Shown piece by piece: positions 51,673-59,177 of a stretch of 64,000 bases of DNA; the first letter of the stretch is position 1; each line of letters starts with the position of its first letter. The notes below the pieces were generated by a model. It made no database searches. It saw only the letters and a program-made list of their open reading frames with translations, and was not told the DNA's origin. The stretch comes from UM-FILTER-40-17 sp032251335 (GTDB lineage Bacteria > Bacteroidota > Bacteroidia > Flavobacteriales > Flavobacteriaceae): contig JAVVDW010000013.1 of assembly GCA_032251335.1 (NCBI GenBank), positions 25,002 through 89,001 of the forward strand, in the 5' to 3' direction. The translations under genes were made by a program, and so were the position numbers.

Positions 51673-53315
51673 TTTTGACCTTTAGCATTTTCATTTCCCT
51701 CCGATTCATTTATAACAATATCTTTGATGAAAAGTCTGTCATTTTCATTAGAGATAAGCGATTTAAAGGCATCTGTTTCAAAATTGAATTGATTCTTTGT
51801 CGTGTCCCAAACGAACAATCCTCCAAATGCCATGGCTGTATAATAATCGTCGCCCAAAGTACCGCCGGAGCCGTTGGCGGTGTCCCATCTTTTCAAAGAC
51901 GCAGCCATGGCGGTTACATACCCTACCATAAATTCGTGGTGCGCACGGTTTAAGTTATTTTCTTCAGTTATAAATCCCTTTTCAATGGCAATATTATTAA
52001 GGTTTGTTAAAAAATCTGAGCCGGGATACCCTATATTTAAAAAGTAAGCGTGTAAAGACTCATGAATCAACGTTCTTGCTATAGAAAGTCTGGTTGCTTT
52101 TTTTGCATATATTTCGGATACGGTTGTGATATAGGTTGTTTTTATGGCAGTCTTTTTCTGAGTTGTTATGGCATTTCGGTCACCTATATCACCAACTTGT
52201 ATTACATAATCATATTCTCTGGAAGCATTAAACACAGAGAGGATAAACTCCGTAAGCGTGGCCGGTTGTTCAAAATCCGGTAAATTAAGCAAATCTACGA
52301 ACGTAGCCTCCTGAAATATCTCAGGTTTCAAGGGGTCGTTTACGAAACGAGTCAAGCCCATAAGGGCATCAAAAACACAGGGATGTTCTTCTCGCATTTG
52401 TTTTTTGTCAACTATCAACTGATAATCGGGTTTTTCGGTCGGTCTATCTTTTAGATATCGTATAATGCTACCCGAATAGTCTGACTCCCCATACCTATAC
52501 GCATCTTTGTCATAACTGCCGTTGGTACCGCCAAAACCGCTGCGTTCTACCCAAACCCACTCCGTAGAAGAGCCGTCGTATTGGGTGTTTTGATACTCCC
52601 AAGTGCCATTACTGCGATTCATATACCAATCGGTGTAATAAGAGGTGGTCAGCGATACCCAACCGCCACCGCCTCCACCACATCCACCGCTTGAGCCACC
52701 CCCCTGACGATTAAAAGTTAACATACAGTCAAGTGAATCTGTACAACCTGCACCGCCAATAGGAGCTTTTTGCATACATTGTTGCGGGATTACGGGCAAG
52801 CCGTCTATGCTTTCAGCAATATCTACCACAGTTGACACATCTTCACCATCTCGGATGAAACGCATCAATGCCAATTGTCCTTTCATATCGTAAAGATAAT
52901 TAATTCCGGTAAAATTGCTGAACGCAAAATAACCGGGTTGCAGATTATCATCATCCGTATAACTTACAAAGCGCGACAAACGATAATGTGGCACACCTTT
53001 TTGATCGACAAAGGCCAATAAAGTAAAATTCTCCCTACCGCCAATGCCATTTTCCGATTGATACCCCACTTGCCGGTTCATTTTAAATTCATACCAATCA
53101 ACGGATTCAAATGCATGAACTTCGTAATTTTGCCATTGAACCATAAGATTGCCTTTCATAAGACCTAAAGAATCACTAAAACTTTCCCAAGAAAAATTGT
53201 TTTGAACAACCTCGACTGGCGAAAGATTAATGTGATTGTCAACAGATGGATTAAGTGCATCTTGTTCACAACCAAAGAACAACAGAAGAACGAATAGGTA
53301 ATAAATTCTTTTCAT
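51660..53315 (-). CDS. putative surface lipoprotein with HExxH metallopeptidase-like domain
   Basis: 551 residues. Lipoprotein signal: L-L-F-F-G-C with Cys at 16, then E-Q-D, an acidic context like the surface-export signal of Bacteroidota lipoproteins. Residues about 190-230 are rich in Gly and Cys (G-G-G-S-S-G-G-C then six Gly). The C-terminal part has L-I-H-E-S-L-H-A-Y (HExxH, near residue 416) and A-H-H-E-F-M-V-G-Y about 45 residues later, fitting a zinc metallopeptidase of unknown family. A run of 15 G lies in its promoter. First gene of the unit with the two secreted paralogues. Confidence 0.75.
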   Translation of the reverse strand: MKRIYYLFVLLLFFGCEQDALNPSVDNHINLSPVEVVQNNFSWESFSDSLGLMKGNLMVQWQNYEVHAFESVDWYEFKMNRQVGYQSENGIGGRENFTLLAFVDQKGVPHYRLSRFVSYTDDDNLQPGYFAFSNFTGINYLYDMKGQLALMRFIRDGEDVSTVVDIAESIDGLPVIPQQCMQKAPIGGAGCTDSLDCMLTFNRQGGGSSGGCGGGGGGWVSLTTSYYTDWYMNRSNGTWEYQNTQYDGSSTEWVWVERSGFGGTNGSYDKDAYRYGESDYSGSIIRYLKDRPTEKPDYQLIVDKKQMREEHPCVFDALMGLTRFVNDPLKPEIFQEATFVDLLNLPDFEQPATLTEFILSVFNASREYDYVIQVGDIGDRNAITTQKKTAIKTTYITTVSEIYAKKATRLSIARTLIHESLHAYFLNIGYPGSDFLTNLNNIAIEKGFITEENNLNRAHHEFMVGYVTAMAASLKRWDTANGSGGTLGDDYYTAMAFGGLFVWDTTKNQFNFETDAFKSLISNENDRLFIKDIVINESEGNENAKGQKCSE

Positions 53316-53333
53316 TTTAATAAAATTTTAACA

Positions 53334-53369
53334 CAAACTTACCCCCCCCCCCCCCCACTTATAAGCAAA
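53334..53369 (-). promoter_or_regulatory. promoter with a 15-G tract between -33 and -7 (possible phase variation)
   Basis: On the minus strand: TTTG (53366-53369), then 24 bases of which the last 15 are G (53342-53356 are C on the plus strand), then TAAGTTTG (53334-53341), a full match to TAnnTTTG. The usual spacing is near 19-21, so losing 3-5 G would give an optimal promoter. The lipoprotein ATG is at 53315. Confidence 0.65.
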
Positions 53370-53437
53370 TATTTAATGTTAACAAATAGTTAATTTTATT
53401 ATGTTTCAAAATTCAAACGGAAAAATGAATCTTACGC

Positions 53438-53469
53438 TTGCAAAATCTAATGGAAATGCAGTATATTTG
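53438..53469 (+). promoter_or_regulatory. promoter of rplS
   Basis: TTG (53438-53440), 21-bp spacer, TATATTTG (53462-53469). The leader of about 65 bases before the ATG at 53542 is long for this genome and could hold an L19 control element, although no structure is obvious. Confidence 0.6.
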
Positions 53470-53541
53470 CAACCGTTTTGAACCAACCTCTGACGAAATG
53501 CGTGTATGTTGCTTTGAATCAAACTTTTAAAATAATTTTCT

Positions 53542-53892
53542 ATGGAACCCTTGATCCAATACGTACAAGACGAACTCATCCAAAAGAAAGATTTTCCATC
53601 TTTCAACGCAGGTGATACCATTACCGTTTATTACGAAATTAAAGAAGGTGAAAAAACGCGTACGCAGTTTTTTAAAGGTGTCGTTATCCAGGTAAACGGA
53701 AGTGGCGCTACCAAAACTTTTACCATTCGTAAAATGTCGGGCACCGTTGGTGTGGAAAGAATTTTCCCACTCAATATGCCTGCTCTCCAAAAAATTGAAA
53801 TAAACAAACGCGGCAAGGTCAGACGTTCACGCATCTACTACTTTAGAGGTCTTACCGGTAAAAAAGCCCGTATCAAAGAAAAAAGGAATTAG
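53542..53892 (+). CDS. rplS: 50S ribosomal protein L19
   Basis: 116 residues of a protein at the 30S-50S interface. Family pattern: F-N-A-G-D-T-I-T-V-Y-Y-E-I-K-E-G then K-T-R-T-Q-F-F-K-G-V-V-I, F-T-I-R-K-M-S-G-T-V-G-V-E-R-I-F-P and the end V-R-R-S-R-I-Y-Y-F-R-G-L-T-G-K-K-A-R-I. Monocistronic here (own promoter and terminator). Confidence 0.97.
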   Translation: MEPLIQYVQDELIQKKDFPSFNAGDTITVYYEIKEGEKTRTQFFKGVVIQVNGSGATKTFTIRKMSGTVGVERIFPLNMPALQKIEINKRGKVRRSRIYYFRGLTGKKARIKEKRN

Positions 53893-53902
53893 TTTTCTGC
53901 TT

Positions 53903-53929
53903 AAAGTCCCGCCCACCGCGGGACTTTTT
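53903..53929 (+). terminator. terminator of rplS
   Basis: Stem AAAGTCCCGC / GCGGGACTTT around CCACC, followed by a T-run, 11 bp after the stop codon. Confidence 0.92.
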
Positions 53930-54015
53930 CTTTATTAACAATTGTTCATAACCCATGTTCATTATTGGCGGAAAAGTTAAAAAAACAGTTCTGTCAAAAT
54001 GAAGCAATCTTGCCA

Positions 54016-54023
54016 TATCTTTG
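54016..54023 (+). promoter_or_regulatory. -7 promoter box of the structured RNA (TATCTTTG)
   Basis: Exact match to TAnnTTTG. The predicted transcript begins near 54030. No good TTTG lies 19-21 bp upstream; TTCTG at 53989-53993 is a weak candidate. Confidence 0.55.
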
Positions 54024-54029
54024 AAATAT

Positions 54030-54540
54030 CAAAACGGAGCAAGTGTTGTGTAAGCAACCAAAAAGCTTCGCCAGATAACAAGAACGTTCTTTAAAAGTTT
54101 GATAAGCGCAAGCGCATTTCTGAAAAAAGATTGTACGTAAGTGCAATTCAAAAAGCAGTCTTTTCGGATAAAGTAATTTACCGAACTCCTTCGGAGGAAA
54201 AACAACCGACTCGTTTGGTTGTCATCGAGTATGCGCCCAACGTGAAACACCGTTTCACGCATGTGTAAAACACGATAAACACTTAGGTGCTAAATTGGGT
54301 TTTAGAGTATGTTAGCTCAGCGATATCAAGCGAAGCCTGAATTCAAATTTGTGCGAAAAGTAAACATCGAAAGATGCAAACGACATTGCACGAATCTAAA
54401 AATTCGGGTCAAACAATTCTGAAAGTTCGTACGATCACAACTGGCAGCAATGTCCGGATTTGTTCGGAAGGCTCTAAGAAAAGTTTGGAAGCCATATCAA
54501 AAACATGGAAACATGATTTGGTGTGGCTTTTTTCTTTTGC
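54030..54540 (+). ncRNA. large structured non-coding RNA, class not recognised
   Basis: About 510 nt between rplS and tilS with no plausible reading frame. Helices seen: 54130-54136/54141-54147 with loop GTAA; 54163-54167 and 54169-54172 with 54177-54185, also loop GTAA, one bulged A; 54186-54189/54193-54196; 54202-54207/54217-54222 with its loop (54209-54213) complementary to 54226-54230, a possible pseudoknot; 54241-54248/54252-54259 (8 bp); a nested arm 54336-54343/54401-54408, 54347-54354/54388-54395, 54365-54368/54373-54376 (loop GAAA); 54453-54458/54463-54468; and a closing helix 54036-54040/54471-54475. A terminator follows. Signature sequences of tmRNA, RNase P RNA, SRP RNA and 6S RNA were not found. 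Confidence 0.7.
54489..54536 (+). terminator. terminator of the structured RNA
   Basis: Long stem, 54489-54501 with 54517-54529 (two G-T pairs), an internal A-loop, CATG/CATG, loop GAAA, then a T-run at 54528-54533 continuing TTTCTTTT. It separates the RNA from tilS. Confidence 0.88.
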
Positions 54541-54606
54541 GCCTTTTTGAAATATTTACCCGGGTAGCCGGGAGCTGTGTGAATATTTGTATTTTTACAC
54601 TCCTAT

Positions 54607-55929
54607 TTGCACCGCATGCAACAAGCATTCAACCATCTACTTGAACGGCGTTTTTCTTTTTTAAAGGAGAAAAAACTTTTGGTAGCCGTCAGTGGCGGCG
54701 TTGACAGCATGACTCTTGTTCAATTGTTGTTGATACACGCTTGCGATATTAGCATCGCTCATGTCAACTTTGGCTTGCGCGGCGACGCATCTGACCAAGA
54801 CGAAGCCTTCGTAACATCCTTCGCAAAAGAACACCATATTCCCTGTTTTAGTAAACGTTTTGATACGATTTCTTATAAAAAAGAACACAAACTTTCTACA
54901 CAGGAAGCCGCACGTGCACTCAGGTACCAATGGTTTGATGCACTTCGAAAAGCACATGGTTTTGATTTTGTTCTCACCGCGCATCATCTGGACGACAGCC
55001 TGGAAACTTTTTTGATGAACCTCAGCCGCGGAACTGGTTTGGACGGCTTATTGGGCATTCCTGAGCAGAATGAATATATCGTTCGACCAATGCTTCGCTT
55101 TAGCAAAGCAGAAATTATAGATTTTGCCAAGACCCATCATCTCAAATGGCGCGAAGACAGCAGCAACCAAACAGACGACTACCTGCGCAATAAAATTCGG
55201 CATCAAATTATTCCACACCTCAAGTCGGTGCATCCTACTTTTGAAAACAATTTTTTGAACACTTTAGATAAACTTGGGTTGCATACACAGCTTTTAGAAA
55301 CAGAAGTCGAAAAATTTAAAAACCAACACTTTCACACGCTTCAAAAGCATATTGAAATCCCCGTGAAAAACCTACTGAAATTGAATCCTTTACCTTTATT
55401 TTTGTACCGATTGTTCAAACCTTACGGATTTAAAGATTTTGAGACTTTGCAACATTTGCTGCAAGCCCAAACGGGAAAAGTGGTACTTTCCGAAACACAT
55501 CAATTGACAAAAAACAGAGGTGTTTTAATATTGACAAAGCGAGAAGAAGAAGCATTAAAATTAGCGTTTACCATAGACGAGCACATGACCGCTATCAATG
55601 ATCCTATATGCTTAAAAATAAATTACAATCCTTCGAAATGTGAAAAGGGCGAGAATACTATTATAATTGATAAGAAAACTATAAAATTCCCACTAATCCT
55701 TCGCAAATGGCAAAAAGGCGATTATTTTTACCCCACCGGAATGCAAGGAAAGAAAAAATTGAGTAAATATTTTAAAGATGAAAAACTCAGTTTGCCTGAA
55801 AAAGAAAACATTTGGCTACTCTGCAATGAGGGACAAATTGTTTGGGTTGTTGGCATGCGTGCCGACCGTCGTTTTGCTGCGAATGAAAACTTAAATCATG
55901 TTATACAAATTACATACGAGCCCGCTTAG
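54607..55929 (+). CDS. tilS: tRNA(Ile)-lysidine synthase
   Basis: 440-residue enzyme that adds lysine to C34 of the tRNA-Ile (CAU) anticodon so that it reads AUA. The ATP-binding PP-loop S-G-G-V-D-S is at residues 29-34. Other motifs: H-V-N-F-G-L-R-G-D-A-S-D-Q-D-E, T-A-H-H-L-D-D, and S-R-G-T-G-L-D-G-L. The C-terminal TilS domains are present, ending R-K-W-Q-K-G-D and K-K-L-S-K-Y-F-K-D near residue 385. A second Met three codons in is an equally good start. The dsbD gene follows 1 bp after the stop. Confidence 0.95.
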   Translation: MHRMQQAFNHLLERRFSFLKEKKLLVAVSGGVDSMTLVQLLLIHACDISIAHVNFGLRGDASDQDEAFVTSFAKEHHIPCFSKRFDTISYKKEHKLSTQEAARALRYQWFDALRKAHGFDFVLTAHHLDDSLETFLMNLSRGTGLDGLLGIPEQNEYIVRPMLRFSKAEIIDFAKTHHLKWREDSSNQTDDYLRNKIRHQIIPHLKSVHPTFENNFLNTLDKLGLHTQLLETEVEKFKNQHFHTLQKHIEIPVKNLLKLNPLPLFLYRLFKPYGFKDFETLQHLLQAQTGKVVLSETHQLTKNRGVLILTKREEEALKLAFTIDEHMTAINDPICLKINYNPSKCEKGENTIIIDKKTIKFPLILRKWQKGDYFYPTGMQGKKKLSKYFKDEKLSLPEKENIWLLCNEGQIVWVVGMRADRRFAANENLNHVIQITYEPA

Positions 55930-55930
55930 A

Positions 55931-57937
55931 ATGAAAAAAAATCTTTATACAGCTATCTTTTTTTTGGTTTTCAACCTCCTTGGTTTTTCTCAAATCTTAG
56001 ATCCAATTGATTGGTCTGCCAAAGCACAGAAAACAGCCGAAGACACCTATGAAATTCAAATAAAAGCCCATCTGGATCCGCATTGGCATTTGTATTCGCA
56101 ACACGTTGCGCCCGGCGGTCCTATTCCCACACAGTTTGACTTTACAGACGCAGTAGAAAATTATAAACTTTTGGGAGAAACCTCAGAGCCCCAAGGGATT
56201 GAAAATTACGACGGCGTGTTTGAAATGGATATCAAGTATTTTGAAACTGAAGCTGTATTTACTCAAAAAATAGCATTGATCAATCCCTATTTGTCGGCTA
56301 TCCGGGTAGATTTCACCTATATGGTCTGCGACGACACACGCTGCTTGCCTCCTACCACAGAAACGTATGAAATTCCCCTCGATGGAAGCCCGGCTTCAGA
56401 AATAATTGCCGAGGCAACAGAAGAAACCGCAAACGGACTCAACCAAATTTTCCAAAACCAACTACCTGTCAACAATCTATCAGGTAGCATTAAAGACACA
56501 GCAACCCAAAAACCGACGCCCTCTTCAAGTAGCAGCTTGTGGTCTATTTTCATTATTGCATTTCTGTCGGGTTTTGCAGCCTTGCTTACCCCTTGTGTGT
56601 TTCCAATGATTCCGTTAACCGTCAGCTATTTTACCAAACAAAATGCCGGTAACAGGGCTTCCAGTATTCGAGACGCTGTTTTTTATGGCTTGAGCATCGT
56701 GTTTATTTATGTGTTACTGGGCACCTTGGTCACTGCTATTTTTGGCGCAGACGTTTTAAATGTGATTTCTACTAATGTGTGGTTTAACCTCGCCTTTTTT
56801 GTGCTTTTGGTTGTTTTTGCCATTTCCTTTTTAGGTGCTTTTGAGATTGTTCTACCTAGCTCTTGGGCCAACATGGCCGATCGGCAAGCAGACAAACGCG
56901 GGCTCATCGGTATTTTGTTTATGGCCTTGGCCTTGGCCATTGTTTCTTTCTCTTGCACTGGCCCTATTGTTGGCACGCTACTGGTACAAGCCGCCACACA
57001 AGGAGGTTGGGCACCGGCCGTGGGCATGCTGGGTTTTTCTTCCGCTTTGGCTTTGCCTTTTATGCTGTTTGCCATGTTCCCAAATTGGCTACAATCACTG
57101 CCAAAATCCGGAGGTTGGATGCAAACCGTGAAAGTCACACTGGGCTTTTTGGAACTGGCACTTGCATTCAAATTTTTGTCAAATGCAGATTTGGTTTTGC
57201 AACTTCACTACTTAGAAAGAGAGGTCTTTTTGGCCATTTGGATTGCGGTTTTTGGTGCTTTGAGCTTGTATTTATTAGGCGCGATGAAACTCTCACACGA
57301 CAGTCCGTCAACCGGCATATCAACCGGCCGCTTGGGCTTTGGACTTCTAACGCTGGCATTTACGATTTACCTGATTCCCGGTCTTTGGGGCGCGCCTTTA
57401 AAAATCATCAGCGGGTTTCCGCCGCCGCTTACGTATAGTGAATCGCCAACCGGAATTGGAACAAGTTCGGTTCTGACTGATGAAGTCACAGAAAAAGGGA
57501 TGTCTCTCGGTCCGCACGGTATCAAACTGTTTAAAGATTACGATTTGGCGATGGCCTACGCACAAAAGGTAAATAAACCCTTGATGATAGACTTTACCGG
57601 ACATGCCTGCGTCAACTGTAGGAAAATGGAAGATTACGTTTGGTCTGAGCCTCACATTTTAAAACGCTTAAAAGAAGAAATAGTTCTCGTATCGCTCTAT
57701 GTGGACGACCAACGTGCACTGCCTCAAAACGAGCAATTTGTATCGGCTGCCACAGGTAAAAAAATCAAAACCATCGGAAACAAGTGGTCAGAATTTCAAA
57801 TCACACGATATCAAACCAACGCACAGCCCTATTACGTTTTGGTAAACAGTGTTGGCGATATGCTCAACGCACCGATTGGCTATGTGGACGCACAAGTTTT
57901 TGAAAATTGGCTCAAAGAGGGCATCTCGGCTTATTAA
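55931..57937 (+). CDS. dsbD: thiol:disulfide interchange protein DsbD
   Basis: 668 residues from the ATG at 55931 (M-K-K-N-L-Y-T-A-I-F-F). Signal peptide ends G-F-S-Q. The N-terminal DsbD-alpha domain has the pair V-C-D-D-T-R-C-L-P-P near residue 125. Eight helices follow, with the redox cysteines in L-T-P-C-V-F-P-M-I-P and F-S-C-T-G-P-I-V-G. The C-terminal thioredoxin-like domain has G-H-A-C-V-N-C-R-K-M. It moves reducing power from cytoplasmic thioredoxin to periplasmic proteins. Directly after tilS; its end overlaps the convergent rdgB gene by 4 bp. Confidence 0.95.
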   Translation: MKKNLYTAIFFLVFNLLGFSQILDPIDWSAKAQKTAEDTYEIQIKAHLDPHWHLYSQHVAPGGPIPTQFDFTDAVENYKLLGETSEPQGIENYDGVFEMDIKYFETEAVFTQKIALINPYLSAIRVDFTYMVCDDTRCLPPTTETYEIPLDGSPASEIIAEATEETANGLNQIFQNQLPVNNLSGSIKDTATQKPTPSSSSSLWSIFIIAFLSGFAALLTPCVFPMIPLTVSYFTKQNAGNRASSIRDAVFYGLSIVFIYVLLGTLVTAIFGADVLNVISTNVWFNLAFFVLLVVFAISFLGAFEIVLPSSWANMADRQADKRGLIGILFMALALAIVSFSCTGPIVGTLLVQAATQGGWAPAVGMLGFSSALALPFMLFAMFPNWLQSLPKSGGWMQTVKVTLGFLELALAFKFLSNADLVLQLHYLEREVFLAIWIAVFGALSLYLLGAMKLSHDSPSTGISTGRLGFGLLTLAFTIYLIPGLWGAPLKIISGFPPPLTYSESPTGIGTSSVLTDEVTEKGMSLGPHGIKLFKDYDLAMAYAQKVNKPLMIDFTGHACVNCRKMEDYVWSEPHILKRLKEEIVLVSLYVDDQRALPQNEQFVSAATGKKIKTIGNKWSEFQITRYQTNAQPYYVLVNSVGDMLNAPIGYVDAQVFENWLKEGISAY

Positions 57938-58530
57938 ATGGATCTTTCTCTTAAAAAATTAGCCATTTCGCGGATGGCAATGCCCCTGTGGCTAATGCTA
58001 CTTTTTTCAGCAGCAGTCATTTCAGCAAAAGTTTTGTTGTATCCCTCGGGTATAAAGACCGGATCGTATCCAAATCCGTTTTTGCCCCTTGCTTTTCGGG
58101 TAATCTGACCGTGAATTATTCCTTCATAAAAATGAGTTTCTTCGCCAATCATCAAACAAATAACGGTTCTGAATTGCGCATTTCTATTGGTCTCAGCATT
58201 TATTTCATCTAACAGTTTTTGCATATTTGCTGCATCATTTTTAGACGCTCCGGCAAAGCGTGCAGAAAAAACACCGGGTGCGCCGCCAAGTGCTTCCACT
58301 TCCAAGCCACTGTCGTCTGCAAAACAATCCGTACCGAATTTGTTTTTTACAAAAGATGCTTTTAAGTGTGCATTTCCTCTAAAAGTATCTGAGGTTTCGG
58401 GTATATCTTCTGTGTGGTTTAAATCTGCCAATGTTTTGACAACAAAACAACCTTCCAACAAGCGACTTATTTCTGCAGCTTTGTTCGGATTTTGAGTTGC
58501 AAACACCAGTTTGGGCAAGTTTTCATTCAT
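57934..58530 (-). CDS. rdgB: non-canonical purine NTP pyrophosphatase (RdgB/HAM1)
   Basis: 198 residues. Hydrolyses ITP, dITP and XTP so that deaminated purines are not used in nucleic acids. Signature: L-V-F-A-T-Q-N-P-N-K-A-A-E-I near the start, D-T-F-R-G-N-A-H-L-K-A, F-A-D-D-S-G-L-E-V-E-A-L and the C-terminal G-F-G-Y-D-P-V-F-I, S-H-R-G-I-A. Its start overlaps the end of rlmH by 8 bp, so the two are translated together. Confidence 0.95.
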   Translation of the reverse strand: MNENLPKLVFATQNPNKAAEISRLLEGCFVVKTLADLNHTEDIPETSDTFRGNAHLKASFVKNKFGTDCFADDSGLEVEALGGAPGVFSARFAGASKNDAANMQKLLDEINAETNRNAQFRTVICLMIGEETHFYEGIIHGQITRKARGKNGFGYDPVFIPEGYNKTFAEMTAAEKSSISHRGIAIREMANFLRERSI

Positions 58531-58996
58531 GGTGATAAGGTTCGTTGTTGAGGATGGTAAAAGCCCGATAGAGTTGTTCTGAAAAAAACAAACGTACCAT
58601 TTGGTGTGAAAAAGTCATTCTGGAAAGTGAAATTTTTGCTTGTGCGCGTTGGTACAATGCTTCCGAAAATCCGTAGGGACCGCCTACTACAAAACACAAA
58701 TTTCGGGTGCCTGCATTCATTTGTTTTTGCAACCATTCTGAAAAGACCGGAGAAGTGAAAGTTTTTCCGTTTTCGTCCAGTAAAACAAGCGTATCTGAAG
58801 CTTGCAGTTTGTGCAAAATCTGTTGCCCTTCCAGCTCTTTCTGAATCGTTTCAGATTGCTTTTTAGTGTTTTTTAAATCCGGAATCACGATGGTTTCAAA
58901 ACGAATATAGTGTTGCAATCTTTTGTAATAGATATCCAAAAGTGCACTGAGATTGTTGTCCGTTGTCTTTCCTACTAAAATCAGTGTGATTTTCAT
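58523..58996 (-). CDS. rlmH: 23S rRNA (pseudouridine(1915)-N3)-methyltransferase
   Basis: 157 residues from the Met at 58996 (M-K-I-T-L-I-L-V-G-K-T); the longer frame adds 8. A SPOUT-class methyltransferase that modifies pseudouridine 1915 in helix 69 of mature ribosomes. Features: L-L-D-E-N-G-K-T-F-T-S, F-V-V-G-G-P-Y-G-F (knot region), S-L-S-R-M-T-F-S-H-Q-M-V-R and E-Q-L-Y-R-A at the end. Followed by rdgB with overlap. Confidence 0.96.
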   Translation of the reverse strand: MKITLILVGKTTDNNLSALLDIYYKRLQHYIRFETIVIPDLKNTKKQSETIQKELEGQQILHKLQASDTLVLLDENGKTFTSPVFSEWLQKQMNAGTRNLCFVVGGPYGFSEALYQRAQAKISLSRMTFSHQMVRLFFSEQLYRAFTILNNEPYHHE

Positions 58997-59028
58997 CTGT
59001 TTATAATTATTTGTTTTCAACGGTCATG

Positions 59029-59050
59029 CTTCGACTGCGCTCAGCACAGG
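59029..59050. repeat. REP-like short repeat (copy 2)
   Basis: GCTTCGACTGCGCTCAGCAC; shares the core TTCGACT-N-CGCTCAG with 29728-29747. It directly precedes the 56-bp inverted-repeat element. Confidence 0.4.
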
Positions 59051-59053
59051 CAC

Positions 59054-59109
59054 GGAACGCCCAATGATAGTCTTACGCTAGTTGGTCAATAATTATACAT
59101 CGGCGTTTC
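59054..59109. repeat. 56-bp inverted-repeat element, copy B
   Basis: Same arms as 34559-34612 (GGAACGCCCA at the left; CGGCGTTTC at the right, with C in place of one G), similar AT-rich centre with CGCTAGT. Lies between rlmH and nadC, directly upstream of the nadC promoter. Confidence 0.55.
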
Positions 59110-59131
59110 ATACCGCTAAAATATAAATAAC

Positions 59132-59163
59132 TTGAACGAACGCCGGGTATTTTCGTATTTTTG
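59132..59163 (+). promoter_or_regulatory. promoter of nadC
   Basis: TTG (59132-59134), 21-bp spacer, TATTTTTG (59156-59163). Start codon at 59178, leader of about 8-10 bases. Confidence 0.65.
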
Positions 59164-59177
59164 TGTAAAAGTGAAAG

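Noticed and set aside
53342..53356. 15-C tract as a mere sequencing or assembly artefact
   Set aside because: Exact length may be wrong, but its position exactly between a -33 and a -7 element makes a biological role more likely; kept as a finding with a check on raw reads.
54029..54262. 77-codon open frame on the minus strand within the structured RNA
   Set aside because: It has no recognisable protein pattern, no promoter on that strand, and its bases are explained better by paired RNA helices.
54030..54540. Idea that the RNA is tmRNA, RNase P RNA, SRP RNA or 6S RNA
   Set aside because: No tRNA-like 3' end with T-arm, no tag frame, no GAGGAAAGTCC-type RNase P core, too long for SRP and 6S RNA. 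A covariance search would be needed to be fully sure.
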